From Rhodospirillales bacterium (lineage in GTDB: Bacteria > Pseudomonadota > Alphaproteobacteria > Geminicoccales > Geminicoccaceae): a stretch of 12,454 nt of DNA. Shown one piece after another: positions 5,859 to 12,454 of this stretch. Below the pieces are notes generated by a model. It made no database searches. It saw nothing but the letters and a program-made list of their open reading frames with translations, and was not told where the DNA came from. How positions within the stretch are numbered: position 1 is the first letter of the stretch; every line of letters starts with the position of its first letter. The translations under genes and the position numbers were made by a program. The stretch covers positions 1 to 12,454 of the forward strand of contig SLRI01000659.1 of assembly GCA_007131045.1 (NCBI GenBank). The letters are read 5' to 3'.

Positions 5859-7898
5859 TTATCGTTCCGGCTCGGCGAACCGCGTGACCCAGTCGCGGAC
5901 TTCACTGTACCACCGGATCGAATTGTTCGGTTTCTCGACCCAGTGGTCTTCGTCCGGAAAGTAGAGCATCCGCGCCTCGACCCCCCGATGGCGCAGCGCC
6001 CGGAAAAGCTCGAACCCCTGCTCGGAGGTCACCCGATGGTCTCTTTCACCATGGATGAGAAGAGACGGCGTGTCGAAATTCCCGGCGAGGGTGTGCGGCG
6101 AGATCTCGTCGTAGATGTCGTGCTCCCAGAAATCGCCGAACCTCTCCGCATGGACCGGAAAATCACCCGCCATCTGCGAGTAGAGGTTGTAGACCGGCGC
6201 GTGGATCACGAGCGCCTGGAACGGGTTGTCCTTGCCGAGCACCACACTCGCGAGATAGCCGCCGTAGCTGGCGCCGCCCGCAACCATCCGCTCGGCGTCG
6301 ATCCATGGCTGATCGGCGAACCATTCCGACGCCTTGATCGTGTCGGCGTACGGCTTCGTTCGCCAGTCCGGATTGATCGCGTCCGCGAAATCCTGCCCAA
6401 AGCCGGAGGAGCCGTGGAAGTTGTGCCAGGCGGTGACATAGCCCCAGGAGGCGAAGGTCTGGGCGTTCCACCTGAACCAAAAGCCATCGGTGATCGCGTT
6501 GTGCGGCCCGCCATGGAGCAGAAGAAACAGCGGGTATTCCCGGTTCTCGTCGAAAGCCGGCGGATAGTGGACCCACATCTGGATTTCGGCGCCGTCGTAG
6601 CCCTCGTAGGTGACGGACTCGTAGGTCCCGAGATCGAGCTCGGCCAGCAGGTCGTCATTTCGGGTCTCGAGCGGGTCATGCTCGCCGGTCTGCCGGTCGA
6701 TCCGCACGACGCGCGGCGGCTGGAGAAAGCTCTCGTTCAGCCCGATCAGCGTCCCGGTGTCGGAGATCGCGAGTTCGGAGAAGCTGGTCTCCTGCGTCAC
6801 CTGTTCCGGCGCCCCCGTCTCGGCGTCGATGTAGTAGACCCGTACGGCGCCGCGATCGTCGATCGTGCCGTAAAGACCGTCGCCGTCAGGTGCCCAGACG
6901 AGACCCGACGCGGAGCGATCCCAATCCCTGGTGATCACCTCCTGCTCGCCGCTCTCCACGTCGTGGAGCACCAGCTGCTTGCGGTCCGCATAGAAGCCCT
7001 TGATGTGCTGGCGCGTGAATGCGAGCGTGCGGCTGTCGGGGCTGAACAGGGGGTCTCGGTCCGGCGCCTCGTTTTCCGGCGTGATGTTCTCGATATCCGC
7101 CGAGCCCGGCGTGACGAGAAAGAGGTCGTAGTCGGGGCTGACGGGATTGCCGGTGCTGTCGGCCACGAAGGCGACGACCGACTCGTCGGGGGCGACGTCG
7201 TACTGATCGCGGCCCTCGAAGCCGGCGACGCCGCGCGGCAGTTCGCGCCCCGTCGGACGCGTGATGTCCTCCACCTCGCCACCGTCGGCAGGCACGCGGA
7301 ACAAGTGGTGTTCGCGCTCTTCGTCCAGCCACTCGCCCCAGAAACTGTAGGGCACGTTTTCCCAAGTCTTCGCCGAGACCGGATCGTCCTCGTCTGCCTC
7401 CAGCCGCTCGGCCATCTCGCTCCAATCCTTGCCGGGCCAGATGTTGCTGACAAAGTAGACATGCTCGCCGATCCAGCGGACGTGATCCGCCCCGGTCGGC
7501 ACCTCCGTCAGTTGCTGCGGTTCGCCGGGTCGGTCCATCGTCAGGACGAAGATCTGGGGGTTCCCCTCGACCTTTCGGACAAAGGCCAGCCGCGCGCCGT
7601 CGGGGCTGAATGCCGGATGATCCGCGCCGCTCTCGTGCCGGGTAAGCTGGCGCTCGACATTGCCATCCTCGTTGAGCAGCCAGAGCTGGGTCGTCTGCTC
7701 GTCCTCGGCGAGGTCGGCGCGCGTGATCGGCACGACAATGTCACCGCCGTGCGGCGCGATCGCCGGAGCACCGAGGCGCTCGATCTCCCACAGCGTTTCC
7801 TTCGACAGCCGATCGAGCGCCGGATGATCGTCCGCCGAGAGCGCTGGCGCGCCGACGAGCGCGAAGCCGGAGGCGATGAGAACGATAGGCTTTACCAT
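5859..7898 (-). CDS. Secreted S9-family (prolyl oligopeptidase-like) serine peptidase
   Basis: A 679-residue exported peptidase. Residues 1-21 form a signal peptide (MVKPIV, hydrophobic core, APALSA). The N-terminal part (about 30-420) contains TolB/WD40-like propeller repeats, for example HPAFSPDGARLAFVR (94-108) and DPLFSPDSRTLAFTR (282-296), which usually restrict access to the active site. The catalytic domain (about 425-679) has HGGPH (462-466, oxyanion region), nucleophile S544 in GGASYGGY, D620 in HGERDHRV and H652 in DEDHW, so the triad is complete. Length and order match dipeptidyl- or acylaminoacyl-peptidase-like members that trim peptides in the periplasm. Exact specificity is unknown. 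ATG 7898 has GAAGGG about 7 nt upstream. It lies 125 nt downstream of the VOC gene on the same strand but is probably transcribed separately. Confidence 0.95.
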   Translation of the reverse strand: MVKPIVLIASGFALVGAPALSADDHPALDRLSKETLWEIERLGAPAIAPHGGDIVVPITRADLAEDEQTTQLWLLNEDGNVERQLTRHESGADHPAFSPDGARLAFVRKVEGNPQIFVLTMDRPGEPQQLTEVPTGADHVRWIGEHVYFVSNIWPGKDWSEMAERLEADEDDPVSAKTWENVPYSFWGEWLDEEREHHLFRVPADGGEVEDITRPTGRELPRGVAGFEGRDQYDVAPDESVVAFVADSTGNPVSPDYDLFLVTPGSADIENITPENEAPDRDPLFSPDSRTLAFTRQHIKGFYADRKQLVLHDVESGEQEVITRDWDRSASGLVWAPDGDGLYGTIDDRGAVRVYYIDAETGAPEQVTQETSFSELAISDTGTLIGLNESFLQPPRVVRIDRQTGEHDPLETRNDDLLAELDLGTYESVTYEGYDGAEIQMWVHYPPAFDENREYPLFLLLHGGPHNAITDGFWFRWNAQTFASWGYVTAWHNFHGSSGFGQDFADAINPDWRTKPYADTIKASEWFADQPWIDAERMVAGGASYGGYLASVVLGKDNPFQALVIHAPVYNLYSQMAGDFPVHAERFGDFWEHDIYDEISPHTLAGNFDTPSLLIHGERDHRVTSEQGFELFRALRHRGVEARMLYFPDEDHWVEKPNNSIRWYSEVRDWVTRFAEPER

Positions 7899-7972
7899 GG
7901 CCGACCCTTCGATGCTCTCTGTGCCTGAATAGGCGAGCCCTCGTGTCTGTCGGTCGATGTCCGCTGGTTCAG

Positions 7973-7997
7973 GCGGGCTGCCCGCTGTACAGCCCGC
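7973..7997. repeat. 8-bp inverted repeat between the VOC and S9 peptidase genes
   Basis: GCGGGCTG (7973-7980) and CAGCCCGC (7990-7997) form a perfect 8-bp GC-rich stem with a 9-nt loop, 26 nt past the VOC stop (8024) on the minus strand. It may end the SufE-VOC transcript. On the minus strand the T-run lies before the stem rather than after it, so it is not a canonical intrinsic terminator. A binding site or mRNA-stabilising hairpin is also possible. The rest of 7899-8023 shows no gene and no convincing promoter. Confidence 0.4.
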
Positions 7998-8023
7998 TCA
8001 AAAACCATAGTTGGGCGTCGCGG

Positions 8024-8443
8024 TCAAACGGTGAGGCCATCGAGCCCTTCCGCGTGGACGAAGCAGAGCTTGTTGCCCTCGGGATCGCGCGCATAGGCGC
8101 CGTAGTAGTCGGGTGCGTAGTGCGGGCGGAGGCCCGGCGCACCCTCGTCGCTGCCGCCGTTCGCCAAGGCCGCGGCCCAGGCCCTGTCCACCGCTTCGTG
8201 CGACGTCGCGGCGAAGCTCACCTGCACCCCGTTGCCGGCGGTCGCAGGCTCCCCGTTCCAGGGGTACTGCACGCAGAATTGCGGCCAGCGGCGGCCGGGC
8301 AGCACCCAGATGATACCCTCGGGTCCGCCGTCTTCGGCACTCTCGTCCGGGTCGCGCACGAGACCCAGCGGTGCGAGCACCGCGTCGTAGAACGCGCCCT
8401 GACGCTCCAGGTCCCGCGCACCGAGGATCACATGCGAGAACAC
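8024..8443 (-). CDS. VOC (glyoxalase/dioxygenase superfamily) protein
   Basis: A 139-residue single-chain VOC protein with two betaalphabetabetabeta units. The first begins MFSHVILGARDLERQGAFYD (H4 at the usual first ligand site). The second begins GNGVQVSFAATSHEAVDRAW and ends YYGAYARDPEGNKLCFVHA (113-131). By comparison with lactoylglutathione-lyase-like members, the second-unit histidine appears to be Q74 and the C-terminal glutamate appears to be C127, so the classical metal site is incomplete and catalysis is doubtful. It starts with GTG at 8443, with GAGGG 8 nt upstream overlapping the SufE stop region. The gap to SufE is 11 nt, so the two are almost surely co-transcribed. The substrate is unknown; a small-molecule binding or resistance-like role is possible. 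Confidence 0.85.
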   Translation of the reverse strand: MFSHVILGARDLERQGAFYDAVLAPLGLVRDPDESAEDGGPEGIIWVLPGRRWPQFCVQYPWNGEPATAGNGVQVSFAATSHEAVDRAWAAALANGGSDEGAPGLRPHYAPDYYGAYARDPEGNKLCFVHAEGLDGLTV

Positions 8444-8454
8444 CGAATCGGCCC

Positions 8455-8904
8455 TCAGGCGGTGGTCTCGGCGGTCGCGTAGGCGGCAGCGAGCTGGCGG
8501 ACGCGCTCGATCATCGAGTAGAGGCCGTTGGCGCGGCCCGGGGTGAGCATCCGGCCGAGCCCGACCCGCTCGAAGACTGCCGGCGTCGATGCGGCGACCG
8601 CCTCGGGCGTGCGTCCGCCATAGAGCCGCAGCACCAGGCTGATCAGTCCCTTGACGATGACAGCGTCACTGTCGGCGCGATACGCGATGCGTCGGGTGGC
8701 TGGGTCGAGCTCGGCCACCAGCCAGACCTGGCTCTGGCAGCCGCGGACCCGGTTGCCCTCGGTCTTGAGGTCCTCCGGCAAGGGCGGCAGGTCCTTGCCG
8801 AGATCGATGATGTATTCGATCTTGTCGCGGACGTCGTCGAACAGGGCGAAATCCTCCTCGATCTCGGCCTCGGCCGCAGCGATCTCGTTCACGTCTCGGC
8901 TCAT
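8455..8904 (-). CDS. sufE: SufE-type cysteine desulfuration protein
   Basis: A 149-residue SufE protein. It accepts persulfide sulfur from a SufS-type cysteine desulfurase and passes it to iron-sulfur cluster assembly in the cytosol. The active-site loop RVRGCQSQVWL holds C56, close to C51 of the E. coli protein. IEYIIDLGKDLPPLP before it and SDAVIVKGLISLVLRLYGG after it are typical, and length is close to the family norm. An in-frame ATG at 8949 would add 15 residues, but it has no Shine-Dalgarno site and lies inside the likely -10 box; ATG 8904 has GAGGGTAGGG just upstream and was chosen. No sufS, sufB, sufC or sufD is nearby, so it works in trans. The VOC gene follows 11 nt downstream. Confidence 0.93.
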   Translation of the reverse strand: MSRDVNEIAAAEAEIEEDFALFDDVRDKIEYIIDLGKDLPPLPEDLKTEGNRVRGCQSQVWLVAELDPATRRIAYRADSDAVIVKGLISLVLRLYGGRTPEAVAASTPAVFERVGLGRMLTPGRANGLYSMIERVRQLAAAYATAETTA

Positions 8905-8946
8905 TTCGACCCTACCCTCGGCGTTACACGATGCCATATCCAGGGC

Positions 8947-8975
8947 CATATGCTGGCCCGGCCGGCGCTGGTCAA
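8947..8975 (-). promoter_or_regulatory. Likely promoter of the SufE-VOC pair
   Basis: TTGACC (8975-8970) matches the -35 consensus at five of six positions. After exactly 17 nt comes CATATG (8952-8947), a partial -10. Transcription would start near 8940, leaving a leader of about 35 nt before ATG 8904. This also argues against ATG 8949, which lies inside the -10 hexamer. Prediction by eye only. Confidence 0.45.
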
Positions 8976-9013
8976 CGCCGCTGGCCGATTTGTCCCCGAT
9001 GCGAGGAGCTGGC

Positions 9014-9730
9014 TTGCGCCGCGTTCTGGTCTTTCAACACAGTGACGAATCACCGCTCGGTGTCATGGCGCCGGTCCTGGCGGAGGCTGGGGTGGCGGTC
9101 GAGGTGATCGACGGCGAGCGGGGCTGCGAGCTTCCCGATGACGCCGCCCTGGCCTGCGGCCTGATTCTCCTGGGTGGCGTGATGAGCGCCAACGACGACG
9201 CCACCTGTCGGCATTTCCCCGACCTTCTGGCGCTGGTCCGGCAGTTCACCGCAGCCGAGAAACCGGTGCTCGGCCTCTGCCTGGGTGGCCAGCTCATCGC
9301 CCGGGCTCTGGGCGGCACCGTTGTCGAGCAGGCGAGGGGCGAGTTCGGCTTCACGCCACTGGTGGGCGTGAACGGGGTCGAGCACGACCCGCTGCTCGCC
9401 GGGCTCGAGCTTCCAGCATACATCATGCAGTGGCACAACGACCACTTCACCCTGCCGCCGGCCGCCACCCACCTCCTGGCGAGCGACACCTGCCCGGCCC
9501 AGGCCTTTCGCGCTGGCAGGCGGACCTGGGGCTTTCAGTGTCATTTCGAGGTGGACGAGCCGATCGTCGCCAACTGGTCGAGGCTGCGCGCCGAGCTGGC
9601 CCGGGACCCGGCCGTGATCGCCGCGACGCGTGCCGCTGCCGACCGCCACCTGGCGCAGGCCAAGAGCTTCGGCGGCACGGTCACCCGGCGCTGGCTCGAT
9701 GTCGGTCGCGGCACGAGCGACAACGAGTAG
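9014..9730 (+). CDS. Second class I glutamine amidotransferase-like protein
   Basis: A 238-residue stand-alone class I amidotransferase domain. The catalytic cysteine is C89 in LGLCLGGQ; H177 and E179 in FQCHFEVDE complete the triad. ILLGGVMSAND (51-61) and MQWHNDHF (138-145) match the GMP-synthase-like group. No synthetase domain is attached. It shares the fold but little obvious sequence with the amidotransferase at 1799-2515, so the two look like different subfamilies rather than a recent duplication. Start choice: TTG 9014 has GAGGAG 5 nt upstream and the protein then begins directly with MRRVLVFQHS; ATG 8999 would add five residues but lacks a Shine-Dalgarno site. It diverges from sufE and is followed 7 nt later by the zinc-ribbon metallopeptidase, so these two are probably co-transcribed. 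Confidence 0.9.
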   Translation: MRRVLVFQHSDESPLGVMAPVLAEAGVAVEVIDGERGCELPDDAALACGLILLGGVMSANDDATCRHFPDLLALVRQFTAAEKPVLGLCLGGQLIARALGGTVVEQARGEFGFTPLVGVNGVEHDPLLAGLELPAYIMQWHNDHFTLPPAATHLLASDTCPAQAFRAGRRTWGFQCHFEVDEPIVANWSRLRAELARDPAVIAATRAAADRHLAQAKSFGGTVTRRWLDVGRGTSDNE

Positions 9731-9737
9731 CAGAAAA

Positions 9738-10808
9738 ATGCGCCTCTTCGCCTGCCAGTCCTGCAGCCAGATGGTCTATTTCGACAACGTCTCCTGCACC
9801 CGCTGCGAGGCGGTCCTCGGCTTTGCCCCGGACGACCTCTCGATCCATGCGCTCGGCCCGGCGGGCGACGGCGGCTGGCAGCCGATCGGCGGCGGCCGGG
9901 CTTATCGGCATTGCGCCAACCGTCTGGAGCACGACGTCTGCAACTGGCTGGTGCCGGTGGATGATCCGGAGCCCTTCTGCGTCGCCTGCCGGCTGAACCA
10001 GACCATCCCCGACCTTACGGTCGAGGGCAACATCGTCCTCTGGCGCAGGCTCGAGACGGAGAAGCGCCGGCTGGTCTACAGCCTCTTGCGCCTCGGCCTG
10101 CCGGTCACCCCCAAGCGCTTCGATGCCGCCGGCCTCGCCTTCGACTTTTTGGCCGATACCGCACCCAGCTTCGACGAGACCGGCCGGGTGCTCACCGGCC
10201 ACGCGTCAGGGCTGATCACGCTCAACATCGCCGAGGCCGACCCGGTGGTGCGGGAGAAAATGCGCAGCCAGATGGCCGAGCCCTACCGCACCATCCTCGG
10301 CCATTTCCGCCACGAGAGCGGCCACCACTACTGGGACCGCCTGGTCCAGGGCGGCCCCTGGCTAGAGGAGGTGCGGGCACTCTTCGGCGACGATACCGAG
10401 GATTATGCGGCGGCCCTCGATCGGCATTACCGAAACGGCCCGCGTCCCGACTGGCTCGAGCACCACGTCAGCGCCTATGCCGCCACCCATGCCTGGGAGG
10501 ACTGGGCCGAAACCTGGGCGCACTATCTGCACATCGTCGACACCACCGAGACCGCCGCCGAGTTCGGCCTCGCCGTCCGGCCCAAGGTCGGCACCAGCGC
10601 CGATCTCTACGTCGAGGAGGGGATCGATCCTTATGGCCAAGCCGACTTCCGCGTCGTCCTAGCCCACTGGCTGCCGCTGACCTATGCCTTGAACAGCCTC
10701 AATCGCAGCATGGGGCACGACCACGTCTATCCCTTCGTGCTCGCCGCCCCGGTGATCGAGAAGCTCGACCTCGTCCACCGCATCGTCCGTGATGCCGGCT
10801 CTGCTTGA
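9738..10808 (+). CDS. Zinc-ribbon putative metallopeptidase
   Basis: A 356-residue protein of the putative zinc-binding metallopeptidase family (COG4307-like). The N-terminus is a zinc-ribbon region with CQSC (C6, C9), CTRC (C20, C23) and a second set C59, C68, C81 and C84, enough for two zinc sites. The C-terminal part carries HESGH (192-196), an HEXXH zinc-peptidase signature, in HFRHESGHHYWDRL; HAWEDWAETWAHYLHI (251-266) supplies a likely third ligand (E254 or E258). There is no signal peptide, so it should be cytosolic. Peptidase activity is implied by motif only and the substrate is unknown. ATG 9738 follows the amidotransferase stop by 7 nt with a weak ribosome site (GCAGAAAA), which suggests coupling. 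A longer frame upstream is overlap with the previous gene and was not used. Confidence 0.88.
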   Translation: MRLFACQSCSQMVYFDNVSCTRCEAVLGFAPDDLSIHALGPAGDGGWQPIGGGRAYRHCANRLEHDVCNWLVPVDDPEPFCVACRLNQTIPDLTVEGNIVLWRRLETEKRRLVYSLLRLGLPVTPKRFDAAGLAFDFLADTAPSFDETGRVLTGHASGLITLNIAEADPVVREKMRSQMAEPYRTILGHFRHESGHHYWDRLVQGGPWLEEVRALFGDDTEDYAAALDRHYRNGPRPDWLEHHVSAYAATHAWEDWAETWAHYLHIVDTTETAAEFGLAVRPKVGTSADLYVEEGIDPYGQADFRVVLAHWLPLTYALNSLNRSMGHDHVYPFVLAAPVIEKLDLVHRIVRDAGSA

Positions 10809-10869
10809 CCGGACCTTCCGAACGCCATAGCCCTAGGAGTCGACCCGCGGGATTCTGGGGAGGGCAGGA

Positions 10870-12454
10870 TTGAGGAACGCCGCGCGGCAAACGATGCCCG
10901 GCGACGACGATCGTGCGGCAACGGTGCTCGCCATCGTCGATGCGGTGGCCGCCGAGCTTCGCCCCGGCAGTGCCCCTAGGCCGGCTGGGCTGACGAGCCG
11001 GCTCGACCTCGATCTCGGCTTCGACAGTCTCGGCCGCGTCGAGCTGATCGGCCGGCTCGAGGACGCGTTCGCGGTCGAGCTCGGCGAGCAGGTCGCGGTC
11101 GAGGTCGATACCCCGGCCGAGCTGTTGCGGGCGATCGAGGCGGCCCCGGCGCGGCGGACGGCCGCCGAGCCGAGGCGCGTCAGCCGCCCGAGAGAGGCCG
11201 GCGCCCGGCTCGCCTTGCCCGATGCGGCCGAGACCTGGCTCGACGTTCTCGACTTCCACGAGCGCGCGCATCCCGATACCGTCGCGATCCGCTTTTTCGA
11301 GGACCAGGGCGACGAGGCCACCCTCAGCTTCGCCGACCTCGCCCGTGACGCCCGCGCCATCGCCGCGGGTCTCTTGGAGCGCGGCCTCGAGCCCGGCGAG
11401 GCGGTGGCCCTCATGCTGCCCACGGGCGCCGACTATTTCCGCTGCTTTGCCGGCATCTGGCGCGCCGGCGGGGTGCCGGTGCCGATCTACCCGCCGTTCC
11501 GCCCGTCGCAGATCAAGGAGCATGTTCGCCGCCAGGCCGGCATCCTCGGCAATTGCCAGGCGGTCTATCTCTTGACCACCGGCGAGCTCGCCCGGGTTGC
11601 CGGCCTGTTGCGCCAGCAGGTGCCGAGCCTGCGCGACGTCGTGTCACCCAAGGCGCTGGCCAGCACCGCGCGGGCGCCGCGGCCGATCCTGGAGGCCGGC
11701 CATACCGGCCTCTTGCAGTACACCTCGGGCAGCACGTCGGCGCCAAAGGGCGTCGTCCTCGCCCATGCCAACCTCTTGGCCAATGTCCGGGCGATCGGTG
11801 CCGCCGTCGAGGCCCGTCCGGACGACGTCACGGTCAGCTGGCTGCCGCTCTACCACGACATGGGGCTGATCGGCGCCTGGCTCGGCTCGCTCTATCACGG
11901 CCTGCCGCTGGTGCTGATGTCGCCCCTGGCCTTCATCGGCCGCCCGCTGCGCTGGCTCGAGGCCATTCACCGGCACCGCGGCACGCTGACCGCCGCCCCC
12001 AATTTCGCCTACGACCTCTGTGTGCGGCGGATCCGCGACGCCGATCTCGAGGGTCTCGACCTGTCGTCGTTGCGCGGGCTCTACAACGGCGCGGAGGCGA
12101 TCAATCCCGAGACGATGGAGCGCTTCATCGACCGCTTCGCCGCCAAGGGCCTCAGGCGTGAAGCGATGATGCCGGTCTACGGCCTCGCCGAATCGACGGT
12201 GGCGCTCACCTTCCCGCCCATGGGTCGTGGCCCGCTGATCGACACCATCGATCGCCAGGCGCTCAGCCGCCGTGGCCGGGCGGTCCCGGTCGCGCCCGGC
12301 AGCGAAGGCGCTTTTAGCGTCGTCGCCTGCGGCCGCCCGCTGCCCCGCCACGAGGTGCGGATCGTCGACGATGCCGACCGCGAGCTCGCCGACCGGCAGG
12401 AGGGCCACATCCAGTTCAAGGGCCCCTCGGCGACCTCGGGCTACCTCGACAACC
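10870..12454 (+). CDS. ACP-fused fatty-acyl-AMP-ligase-like enzyme (3' end outside window)
   Basis: An open frame with no stop before the window ends, at least 520 residues from ATG 10894 (numbering used here). Residues 6-83 form an acyl carrier domain with phosphopantetheine serine S45 in LGFDSLGRVELIG. A Pro/Arg/Ala-rich linker (about 84-112) leads to an adenylation domain with the P-loop-like LQYTSGSTSAPKG (274-286), WLPLYHDMGLIG (316-327), SPLAFIGRPLRWLEAI (343-358), NFAYDLCVRRI (370-380), YNGAE (397-401) and YGLAEST (429-435). These fit fatty acyl-AMP ligases, which activate a fatty acid as acyl-AMP for transfer to a carrier protein, here perhaps the fused one. TTG 10870 was chosen because GGAGG lies 6 nt upstream; ATG 10894 has none. 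Some relatives carry a C-terminal acyltransferase, which would lie beyond 12454. Confidence 0.9.
   Translation, partial: MRNAARQTMPGDDDRAATVLAIVDAVAAELRPGSAPRPAGLTSRLDLDLGFDSLGRVELIGRLEDAFAVELGEQVAVEVDTPAELLRAIEAAPARRTAAEPRRVSRPREAGARLALPDAAETWLDVLDFHERAHPDTVAIRFFEDQGDEATLSFADLARDARAIAAGLLERGLEPGEAVALMLPTGADYFRCFAGIWRAGGVPVPIYPPFRPSQIKEHVRRQAGILGNCQAVYLLTTGELARVAGLLRQQVPSLRDVVSPKALASTARAPRPILEAGHTGLLQYTSGSTSAPKGVVLAHANLLANVRAIGAAVEARPDDVTVSWLPLYHDMGLIGAWLGSLYHGLPLVLMSPLAFIGRPLRWLEAIHRHRGTLTAAPNFAYDLCVRRIRDADLEGLDLSSLRGLYNGAEAINPETMERFIDRFAAKGLRREAMMPVYGLAESTVALTFPPMGRGPLIDTIDRQALSRRGRAVPVAPGSEGAFSVVACGRPLPRHEVRIVDDADRELADRQEGHIQFKGPSATSGYLDN

Noticed and set aside
5724..7928. A 734-codon plus-strand open frame opposite the S9 peptidase
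   Set aside because: The minus strand encodes a full S9 peptidase with signal peptide and complete triad. The opposite frame is a codon-bias shadow.
8651..9013. N-terminal extension of the second amidotransferase by about 120 residues
   Set aside because: The extension is antisense to sufE and Ser/Arg-rich without a domain. The amidotransferase fold starts at MRRVLVFQHS, with GAGGAG before TTG 9014.
9630..9737. Extension of the metallopeptidase start back into the amidotransferase gene
   Set aside because: It overlaps the amidotransferase coding end in another frame. The zinc ribbon begins immediately after ATG 9738.
1..12454. Mobile element, CRISPR, toxin-antitoxin or phage-defence system
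   Set aside because: No transposase, integrase, repeat-spacer pattern, terminal repeats, tRNA-linked site or defence-type gene pair was seen, and composition is even across the window.

Overview
This is a GC-rich, gene-dense bacterial segment. It has no tRNA or rRNA gene, insertion sequence, phage gene or CRISPR array. High GC, G/C-biased third codon positions, short intergenic gaps, GTG/TTG starts next to good Shine-Dalgarno sites, and the protein mix (tartrate dehydrogenase type, SufE, secreted S9 peptidase, DUF3179) suggest an alphaproteobacterium or a similar high-GC proteobacterium. That placement is inference. Eleven complete genes and one truncated at the right edge are supported.

Left part (1-4066). 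A secreted DUF3179 protein (+) converges on a small periplasmic PCu(A)C-like protein (-). Upstream of the latter, on the same strand, is a textbook cobalamin riboswitch (1744 down to 1559) followed by a hairpin that abuts the ribosome-binding site. The protein has lost the family's usual copper ligands but has histidines at both ends of the mature chain, so a B12-controlled, possibly cobalt-related role is the most interesting hypothesis here. Further upstream is a tight minus-strand operon: tartrate/D-malate-type dehydrogenase, cupin, then a class I glutamine amidotransferase-like protein.

Middle (4067-8023). A short divergent region with a possible 23-codon leader ORF precedes an alpha/beta hydrolase fused to a large C-terminal membrane domain (+). 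It converges on a secreted S9-family prolyl-oligopeptidase-like peptidase (-).

Right part (8024-12454). A minus-strand pair, SufE then a VOC protein, diverges from a plus-strand group: a second class I glutamine amidotransferase-like protein, a zinc-ribbon putative metallopeptidase 7 nt later, and a large protein with an N-terminal acyl carrier domain followed by a fatty-acyl-AMP-ligase-like adenylation domain that runs off the window.

Most of these are scattered housekeeping, stress or catabolic genes. The parts that do not reduce to routine annotation are the riboswitch plus altered metallochaperone, the hydrolase/membrane fusion, and the ACP-adenylation fusion.
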